Positions 1-4,045 of a stretch of DNA of 5,543 nucleotides are shown in pieces; the stretch's first letter is position 1, and each line of letters starts with the position of its first letter. Origin of the DNA: Paludibacter sp. (GTDB lineage: Bacteria; Bacteroidota; Bacteroidia; Bacteroidales; Paludibacteraceae). The notes below the pieces were generated by a model that worked only from the letters and a program-made list of their open reading frames with translations, made no database searches and was not told where the DNA came from. The stretch spans positions 1-5,543 of the forward strand of contig JAQWCZ010000150.1 in the NCBI GenBank assembly GCA_028705705.1, in the 5' to 3' direction. Both the position numbers and the translations under genes were made by a program.

Positions 1-106
1 TTGTATCTCCGTTTGCTAATCTAAATTCAGTTGGTAGAGCATATTGTTGTCTATCCCTCTGGCAACTGAGCTATTTTCGCAAATACCCCGATTCGCAATC
101 GGAGTG
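1..106 (-). other. Unassigned transcribed left edge, tRNA-5'-end-like
   Basis: This stretch lies downstream of a near-consensus minus-strand promoter, so a transcript running off the left edge is likely. Read on the minus strand, it first forms an 8-bp hairpin (arms 97-104 and 86-93, loop GCG). It then reads GCGAAAATAGCTCAGTTG at 80-63, which resembles the first 18 bases of a tRNA (acceptor strand plus D-arm). The tRNA does not continue: no anticodon stem follows, and no TTTTCGC appears where the acceptor partner should be. A second D-arm-like sequence lies in the opposite orientation at 28-40. A minus-strand frame from base 70 to the edge is open for 23 codons but has no ATG, GTG or TTG. The region may be a broken tRNA, an unrecognised small RNA, the start of a gene cut by the window, or an assembly chimera. 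I cannot decide among these. Confidence 0.35.
28..68. repeat. Imperfect inverted repeat, D-arm-like
   Basis: The arms are CAGTTGGTAGAG (28-39) and CTCTGGCAACTG (57-68), separated by 17 bases. Ten of twelve positions form Watson-Crick pairs, one is a T-G wobble and one a G-G mismatch. Both arms resemble the tRNA D-arm consensus GCTCAGTTGGTAGAGC, but in opposite orientations. No U-tract follows, so it is not a typical terminator. Confidence 0.6.
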
Positions 107-137
107 CAAATATACGTTCTTTTTTAGAATTTGCAAA
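107..137 (-). promoter_or_regulatory. Bacteroidetes-type promoter facing the left edge
   Basis: On the minus strand TTTG (137-134) and TATATTTG (114-107) are separated by 19 bases. This matches the Bacteroidetes primary-sigma consensus of TTTG at -33 and TAnnTTTG at -7. Transcription would start near base 100 and run toward base 1, away from rng, whose terminator lies just upstream. No complete gene is visible downstream within the window. Confidence 0.75.
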
Positions 138-156
138 TACTCTCGAAAGTTTTTTC

Positions 157-194
157 AAAAAAAAGACCGTACTTCATTGTACGGTCTTTTTTTT
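157..194 (-). terminator. Intrinsic terminator of rng
   Basis: A perfect 16-bp inverted repeat (arms 157-172 and 179-194) has a six-base loop. Its GC-containing core, GACCGTAC, is flanked by A and T runs, which give a T tract on either strand. On the minus strand it begins within the rng stop codon (195-193), so rng mRNA has essentially no 3' untranslated region before the hairpin. It also separates rng from the minus-strand promoter at 137-107. Confidence 0.88.
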
Positions 195-1779
195 AAGTTA
201 TGATTTCATTTTGCTTTTCCAATTTCTGTTTCAGGTTAATTTCAACCCCCTTTCCATCATAAAACTTGTATTGTAGAAAACCTATATCTTGTGAGGCAAT
301 AATCTTACAGCCTACACCATATTTGAGTTTCCATTTCAACTTCAATGAATTGATGCCTTTAGAGATAAAAGCTTCAATATAAGGATGAATATGCAATACA
401 AATTTTTTAATTTTCAGACCATTCACCAAATGGTCAATTTTTTCTTCTAGCTGATCGACAAATAGAATTGAAGGTTGCATTTTACCTGTACCAAAACAGG
501 TTGGGCATTTTTCTTCAATATTGATGTCGGTAGCAGGACGTACCCTTTGACGGGTCATTTGCATCAATCCGAATTTACTCAACGGCAGTATATTGTGTTT
601 TGCTCTGTCATTCGCCATGGCATCTCGCATTCTATCATACAGTTTTTGTCTGTTATCGCTTTCATGCATGTCGATAAAATCAACTACAATAATTCCACCC
701 ATATCCCGCAAACGTAACTGACGAGCGATTTCATCTGCGGCAGCCAGATTTACATCCAACGCGTTGCCTTCCTGCCCGGTTGAATTTTTCGATCTGTTTC
801 CACTGTTTACATCGATAACATGCAGCGCTTCTGTATGTTCGATAATCAGATAGGCTCCACTTTTAAATGATACTGTCTTGCCAAATCCGGATTTAATTTG
901 TTTTGTGATACCAAAATGATCAAAAATCGGTATCTCATCTTTGTAAAGTTTCACAATATCTTTGCGGTCCGGAGCAATCAGTTCGATATAATCTTTTACT
1001 TCTGTAAAGATTTCCGGATCATTCACGTGGATATTGTTGTAACTGGTGTTGAATAAATCTCTAATTATTCCCACCGTGCGACCTAATTCTTCTAAAATCA
1101 GTGAAATGCTTTTGGCTTGTTGTAATTTTACTATTGCTTCTTCCCAGCGTTTCACTAAGATCTTAAGTTCATTGTCTAATTCCGCTACTTTTTTATCTTC
1201 TGCAACTGTTCTTACGATTACGCCAAATCCTTTGGGTTTTATGCTTTGAATCAGTTGTTTAAGCCGTATCCGTTCTTCTTCTGAAGTAATTTTCTGTGAA
1301 ACGGAGACTTTGTCGGCAAATGGAATCAGTACTAAAAATCTTCCGGCAATTGATACTTCTGCGGTCAAACGAGGCCCTTTTGTAGAGATAGGCTCTTTAG
1401 CTACCTGAACCAAAATATCCTGTCCCGGTTTAAGGACATCCCCGATTGAACCATTTTTATCAATTTCCGGATGGTGTTTAACCTTATGCATCGAAGGCGC
1501 TTTTTTACGGTCGCTAAGCACCTGCGTTGTAAATTGGTTAAGGGTGTTGAAATTGGATCCTAAATCAAGATAATGAAGAAAAGCGTCTTTTTCGAAACCA
1601 ACATCTACAAATGCTGCATTTAAACCGGGCATTAATTTTTTTACCCTTCCCAGGTAGATGTTTCCTACTGCAAACCGTGCTTCACGGCTTTCGCGGTTTA
1701 ATTCTACCAATCGTTTGTTTTCCAGCAGCGCAATTGAAATTTCAGATGGTTGTACATCTACTACAAATTCGCTATCCAC
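193..1779 (-). CDS. rng: Ribonuclease E/G family endoribonuclease (RNase G)
   Basis: Single-strand-specific endoribonuclease of 528 residues, expected in the cytoplasm, with roles in rRNA maturation and mRNA decay. An S1-type RNA-binding domain begins near residue 38 (VGNIYLGRVKKLMPGLNAAFVDVG) and appears to carry a long insertion around residues 74-118, in line with my recollection of Bacteroidetes members. The RNase H-like catalytic core keeps both metal-binding aspartates: D323 in VIDVNSGN and D367 in VVDFIDM, equivalent to E. coli RNase E D303 and D346. The zinc-link motif CPTC follows at residues 425-428. The length is that of RNase G, without the long disordered scaffold tail of enterobacterial RNase E. 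The start codon is GTG at 1779: an in-frame TAA lies 15 bases upstream, no ATG lies between, and the next Met (residue 50) is already inside the S1 domain. The gene lies 107 bases downstream of the small basic protein gene on the same strand. Confidence 0.96.
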   Translation of the reverse strand: MDSEFVVDVQPSEISIALLENKRLVELNRESREARFAVGNIYLGRVKKLMPGLNAAFVDVGFEKDAFLHYLDLGSNFNTLNQFTTQVLSDRKKAPSMHKVKHHPEIDKNGSIGDVLKPGQDILVQVAKEPISTKGPRLTAEVSIAGRFLVLIPFADKVSVSQKITSEEERIRLKQLIQSIKPKGFGVIVRTVAEDKKVAELDNELKILVKRWEEAIVKLQQAKSISLILEELGRTVGIIRDLFNTSYNNIHVNDPEIFTEVKDYIELIAPDRKDIVKLYKDEIPIFDHFGITKQIKSGFGKTVSFKSGAYLIIEHTEALHVIDVNSGNRSKNSTGQEGNALDVNLAAADEIARQLRLRDMGGIIVVDFIDMHESDNRQKLYDRMRDAMANDRAKHNILPLSKFGLMQMTRQRVRPATDINIEEKCPTCFGTGKMQPSILFVDQLEEKIDHLVNGLKIKKFVLHIHPYIEAFISKGINSLKLKWKLKYGVGCKIIASQDIGFLQYKFYDGKGVEINLKQKLEKQNEIIT

Positions 1780-1818
1780 TTTATTTATGATTTAATGTTT
1801 TGTTTTCGCTCAAACAAA

Positions 1819-1853
1819 AAACAAACTTAAAGAAAAAGTCTTTAAGTTTGTTT
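1819..1853 (-). terminator. AT-rich hairpin before rng; terminator or leader structure
   Basis: A perfect 15-bp inverted repeat (arms AAACAAACTTAAAGA at 1819-1833 and its complement at 1839-1853) has a five-base loop. On the minus strand it is followed by a T-rich stretch, so it could terminate the HU and small-protein transcript. It lies only 39 bases before the rng start. No strong promoter is visible between it and rng, so rng may depend on read-through, in which case the hairpin would sit in its 5' leader. The stem is almost entirely A/T and so weaker than the terminators at 157-194 and 3803-3839. Confidence 0.55.
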
Positions 1854-1886
1854 CCCGGACTTTAAAATAAAGACCAATTAGACAAT

Positions 1887-1976
1887 TTATTTCTTTTTAT
1901 GCCTGTTTTTTCTTAGTCTTTTCTTACGCTTATGCGTAGCCATTTTGTGTCTTTTTCTTTTTTTTCCGCTTGGCAT
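1887..1976 (-). CDS. AURKAIP1/COX24 domain protein, putative small ribosomal protein (bS22/mS38-like)
   Basis: A 29-residue protein made almost wholly of Lys, Arg and His. It begins MPSGKKRKRHKMATHKRKKR and ends RHKKK. I recognise this as the small AURKAIP1/COX24-domain protein of Bacteroidetes, related to mitochondrial mS38 and mycobacterial bS22, which bind rRNA of the small subunit. A ribosomal role here is inferred from that family. It has no acidic residue and no membrane segment. The ATG at 1976 follows an A-rich stretch with no Shine-Dalgarno sequence, and the stop is TAA. It starts 19 bases after the HU stop codon on the same strand, so the two are probably cotranscribed from the HU promoter. 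It is too short for usual gene-length cutoffs, but the sequence is distinctive enough for a confident call. Confidence 0.88.
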   Translation of the reverse strand: MPSGKKRKRHKMATHKRKKRLRKNRHKKK

Positions 1977-1995
1977 TTTCTATTTGTTTTAAAAA

Positions 1996-2268
1996 TTATT
2001 TTACTACACTAACAAAAGTCTTCGCAGGCTTAAATGATGGAATGTTGTGTGCAGGTATAATGATAGTAGTGTTTTTAGAGATGTTACGGGCTGTTTTCTG
2101 AGCTCTTTTTTTGATTACAAAACTTCCGAAACCTCTTAAATATACATTCTCATTTTTTGAAAGAGAATCCTTGATAGTTTCCATAAAAGCTTCTACAGTT
2201 GCCAACACAGATGCTTTATCAATTCCTGTGTTCTTAGCAATTTCGTTTACGATATCTGCTTTTGTCAT
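1996..2268 (-). CDS. HU/IHF-family DNA-binding protein
   Basis: Histone-like nucleoid protein of 90 residues, expected to act as a dimer that bends and compacts DNA. The family layout is clear: an N-terminal helical dimerisation region (residues 1-40), the signature GFGSF at 46-50, a basic beta arm at about 51-75, and the C-terminal PSFKPAKTF segment. At the arm tip the usual RNP reads RNI (residues 61-63), so the proline that wedges into DNA in E. coli HU and IHF is replaced by isoleucine. I recall this RNISKNT tip from other Bacteroidetes paralogues, so it is probably a subfamily trait rather than damage. The ATG start has A-rich sequence before it and a candidate -7 box about 67 bases upstream. 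It is the first gene of a likely operon with the small basic ribosomal-type protein. Several HU paralogues exist in this phylum, so no symbol is assigned. Confidence 0.95.
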   Translation of the reverse strand: MTKADIVNEIAKNTGIDKASVLATVEAFMETIKDSLSKNENVYLRGFGSFVIKKRAQKTARNISKNTTIIIPAHNIPSFKPAKTFVSVVK

Positions 2269-2334
2269 TTTAATAAGTTTTTTATAAGTTAATATTGATA
2301 TTTATTGAATGTTTTATTTTCAATTTTCGAACTG

Positions 2335-2342
2335 CAAATATA
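2335..2342 (-). promoter_or_regulatory. Candidate -7 box for HU
   Basis: TATATTTG on the minus strand matches the TAnnTTTG element and is followed by GCAG, predicting a start near base 2328 and a leader of about 60 bases before the HU ATG. At the expected -33 position there is only GTTTTT, not TTTG, so the upstream element is weak. Confidence 0.6.
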
Positions 2343-2622
2343 TTGCTTTTATTCTGATTGAAAAACATTTGACTCAAATATTTTCAAAAAAAGACTGTTT
2401 TATAACAATTTAAAATAAATTTTCAGTAAAAACAGATGTAATTCAATTTCATTTCTTTGCACCCTCGAAACAAAGATGATAATATAAACTCATATAATTT
2501 TGATAATGTTGACATGCGAGTTCCATCTGACAAATAAAAAAAATGATAAACAGACGAAGAAATGGGATGATGCAAAAAAATGAATAATTCTGTTGTTTTT
2601 TACATGTTTCACAAAAAAGCAG

Positions 2623-2630
2623 TACATTTG
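2623..2630 (+). promoter_or_regulatory. Candidate -7 box for the acyltransferase gene
   Basis: TACATTTG matches TAnnTTTG, 50 bases before the ATG at 2681. The expected -33 position holds a T run, and the nearest TTG (2593-2595) is 27 bases upstream, farther than usual. The promoter is therefore plausible but imperfect. Confidence 0.55.
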
Positions 2631-2680
2631 CAGCTTAAATGACTGGATTTGGTATATATATGTAATATATTCTATTGAAA

Positions 2681-3760
2681 ATGAAAGATATTATTGATCC
2701 CATCGACAGGGGAGTTATCAAAAGTGAACTTACCCAAGATAAATTCTTAAGACCAACCAATAAATCAGGTAATCAAATTTTTATTGTAACAGCACATGAC
2801 TCACCTAATGTAATGCGGGAAATCGGTCGTTTGCGGGAAATGTCTTTTAGATCTGGAGGCGGAGGTACCGGTGAAGAAATTGATACAGACAAATATGATT
2901 ATATGGAGAAACCTTATAAACAATTGATTGTATGGGATCCTGATGCGGAACAAATAATTGGTGGTTATCGTTTTCTGTCGGGTGCCGATGTAAAATTGGA
3001 CGATGGTGGACAACCTGCTTTCGTGATGTCGCACTTGTTTGTTTTCAGTGATAAGTTTATAAAAGAATACATGCCCTATACAATTGAACTGGGAAGAGCG
3101 TTTGTTCAACCTGATTATCAGACGACAAAAATGGGCATGAAAAGTTTATTTGCTCTTGATAATTTATGGGATGGTTTAGGTGCACTCATACATTCTATTA
3201 AGGGTGCCAGGTATTTTATAGGAAAGGTTACAATATATAAAGACTATCCTTTAAAATGCAGAGAGTTAATTTATGAATATCTTACCAAACATTTTCACGA
3301 TAATGAAGTGTTAATTAAACCTAAGAATCTGATAAAGGTAAGTAGTAAAACTAAAAAAATCGCGAAAACAATTTTCACCGAGGAGAAACCTGCTGACGAT
3401 TATAAATTGTTGATAAAATCAGTTAGAAATGAAGGAGATAATGTCCCTCCCATGTTTAATGCTTATATTGGTCTGACTGATACCATGCGTTATTTTGGTT
3501 CTACTCAGGATCATGATTTCGGATCTGTATATGAAACCGGATTAATGGTGATTATGGATGATTTGCTGGAAACCAAAAAACAACGATATATCCAGCCTTA
3601 TGTTGAGTATCTACGTAAGCTAATGGATGAAAGAAAAGCTGCCCGCAAACTTGCCAGAGAAGAAAAAATGAAATTAAAATTGAAAAAGGAAAAGGAAAAA
3701 GCAGCGAAAAAAGCTAAGAAAAATAAAAAACAAGAAGCTAATACCCAAAAAACAAATTAG
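2681..3760 (+). CDS. GNAT-family acyltransferase, OlsB/GlsB-like (Acetyltransf_5), Lys-rich tail
   Basis: A 359-residue protein that I place in the Acetyltransf_5 group, which includes the ornithine-lipid N-acyltransferase OlsB, the glycine-lipid enzyme GlsB and Bacteroidetes proteins often labelled 'hemolysin'. Such enzymes usually move an acyl chain from acyl-ACP to an amine, commonly an amino acid, making aminolipid precursors. The exact substrate here is unknown. Visible marks are IGGYRF (93-98), ELGRAFV (136-142), DNLWDGLGAL (160-169) and VPPMFNAYIGL (255-265). Residues 59-64 are a glycine-rich stretch (GGGGTG). From about residue 312 the chain is a charged, probably helical tail with 16 lysines in its last 42 residues, which could bind membrane phosphate or nucleic acid. 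There is no signal peptide and no transmembrane segment. The start is ATG at 2681; a TTG two codons upstream is less likely. No glsA-like O-acyltransferase lies beside it. A 'hemolysin' label would be misleading without evidence. Confidence 0.8.
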   Translation: MKDIIDPIDRGVIKSELTQDKFLRPTNKSGNQIFIVTAHDSPNVMREIGRLREMSFRSGGGGTGEEIDTDKYDYMEKPYKQLIVWDPDAEQIIGGYRFLSGADVKLDDGGQPAFVMSHLFVFSDKFIKEYMPYTIELGRAFVQPDYQTTKMGMKSLFALDNLWDGLGALIHSIKGARYFIGKVTIYKDYPLKCRELIYEYLTKHFHDNEVLIKPKNLIKVSSKTKKIAKTIFTEEKPADDYKLLIKSVRNEGDNVPPMFNAYIGLTDTMRYFGSTQDHDFGSVYETGLMVIMDDLLETKKQRYIQPYVEYLRKLMDERKAARKLAREEKMKLKLKKEKEKAAKKAKKNKKQEANTQKTN

Positions 3761-3787
3761 CCAAATTTTATTTATAACTTGATTCTA

Positions 3788-3802
3788 ACTAAAGATTTTA
3801 GT
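3788..3802. repeat. Small inverted repeat abutting the terminator
   Basis: ACTAAA and TTTAGT form a perfect 6-bp stem with loop GAT. It ends one base before the main terminator hairpin, giving two tandem hairpins after the acyltransferase stop. It is short and may be chance. Confidence 0.35.
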
Positions 3803-3839
3803 GAAAAACTCCTGATTCAGTTTGAATCAGGAGTTTTTC
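3803..3839. terminator. Bidirectional terminator between acyltransferase and tRNA-Leu
   Basis: A perfect 16-bp inverted repeat (arms 3803-3818 and 3824-3839) with five-base loop AGTTT. The core CTCCTGATTC is preceded by AAAAA and its partner followed by TTTTT, so it can end transcripts from either side. On the plus strand it lies 42 bases after the acyltransferase stop. On the minus strand it begins two bases past the tRNA discriminator base. Confidence 0.9.
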
Positions 3840-3840
3840 G

Positions 3841-3922
3841 TGCGGCTGAAGGGACTCGAACCCCCACGCCTTTCGGCACCAGATCCTAAGTCTGGCGCGG
3901 CTACCAATTACGCCACAGCCGC
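3841..3922 (-). tRNA. tRNA-Leu (UAG anticodon)
   Basis: An 82-base class II tRNA, reading CUN leucine codons. Its acceptor stem GCGGCTG pairs fully with CAGCCGC, and the discriminator is A. The D-arm contains GGTAG. The anticodon stem CCAGA/TCTGG encloses CTTAGGA, placing anticodon TAG at 3888-3886. A long variable arm, TGCCGAAAGGCGT, is typical of tRNA-Leu. The T arm is GGGGG-TTCGAGT-CCCTT, with two G-T wobbles. The CCA end is not encoded and must be added after transcription. A promoter with good -33 and -7 elements lies just upstream, and a terminator hairpin abuts the 3' end, so this appears to be a single-gene transcript. Confidence 0.97.
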
Positions 3923-3939
3923 ATTGTGTGAAGCGGGTG

Positions 3940-3969
3940 CAAAGATAAACAAAATTTTTAATTTGCAAA
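3940..3969 (-). promoter_or_regulatory. Promoter of tRNA-Leu
   Basis: On the minus strand TTTG (3969-3966) and TATCTTTG (3947-3940) are separated by 18 bases, matching the Bacteroidetes -33/-7 pattern. The -7 box lies 17 bases upstream of the mature tRNA 5' end, leaving only a short 5' leader for RNase P to remove. It stands back to back with the thrS promoter. Confidence 0.82.
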
Positions 3970-3983
3970 CCTTTTAATTTGCA
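3956..3983 (+). repeat. 12-bp direct repeat between divergent promoters
   Basis: TTTTAATTTGCA occurs at 3956-3967 and again at 3972-3983, a 16-base period. The second copy contains the thrS -33 TTTG; the first overlaps the tRNA-Leu -33 element through the palindrome TTTGCAAA (3962-3969). It could be a by-product of two -33 elements in AT-rich DNA or a tandem protein-binding site. Confidence 0.6.
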
Positions 3984-4008
3984 CATTGGTACATTTTCTT
4001 TAACTTTG
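3978..4008 (+). promoter_or_regulatory. Promoter of thrS
   Basis: TTTG (3978-3981) and TAACTTTG (4001-4008) are separated by 19 bases, an exact match to the Bacteroidetes -33/-7 consensus. The start would fall near base 4015, giving a leader of only about 30 bases before the thrS ATG. That leaves no room for a T-box or for an E. coli-type thrS operator. Confidence 0.85.
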
Positions 4009-4045
4009 CGATTCAATTTTTAAAACCATTTGTAAGGTTCATAAT

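Larger units (their letters stand above)
2269..2680. other. Divergent intergenic region between HU and the acyltransferase
   Basis: This 412-base AT-rich spacer separates two genes transcribed away from each other. It holds the -7-like boxes for HU (2335-2342) and for the acyltransferase (2623-2630), described separately. A weaker plus-strand match, TTTCTTTG at 2452-2459, lies in the middle, and CATCTTTG lies on the minus strand at 2478-2471. A 25-codon ATG frame at 2506-2583 (MLTCEFHLT..., many lysines) has no recognisable family and is probably chance. I see no tRNA, riboswitch or strong hairpin. Confidence 0.6.

Noticed and set aside
5..80. Complete tRNA-Gly-like gene on the minus strand starting GCGAAAATAGCTCAG
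   Set aside because: Only the first 18 bases fit. No anticodon stem, T arm or matching acceptor strand follows within the expected length.
3..203. Plus-strand frame open from the left edge to a TGA at 201-203
   Set aside because: It runs through the canonical minus-strand promoter and the whole rng terminator hairpin, becomes Phe/Lys low-complexity, and overlaps the rng 3' end. It is most likely a chance open frame.
1822..1829. TAAGTTTG on the minus strand as a -7 promoter box for rng
   Set aside because: It is part of the palindromic hairpin and has no TTTG at the -33 distance, so the match probably comes from the stem sequence.
2801..3109. 102-codon minus-strand frame inside the acyltransferase gene
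   Set aside because: It is antisense to the conserved catalytic region and has no family resemblance.
3798..4016. 72-codon minus-strand frame covering the tRNA-Leu region
   Set aside because: It is the translated shadow of the tRNA gene, its promoter and the terminator hairpin.
4009..4045. T-box riboswitch upstream of thrS
   Set aside because: The predicted leader is about 30 bases and shows no specifier hairpin or T-box core.
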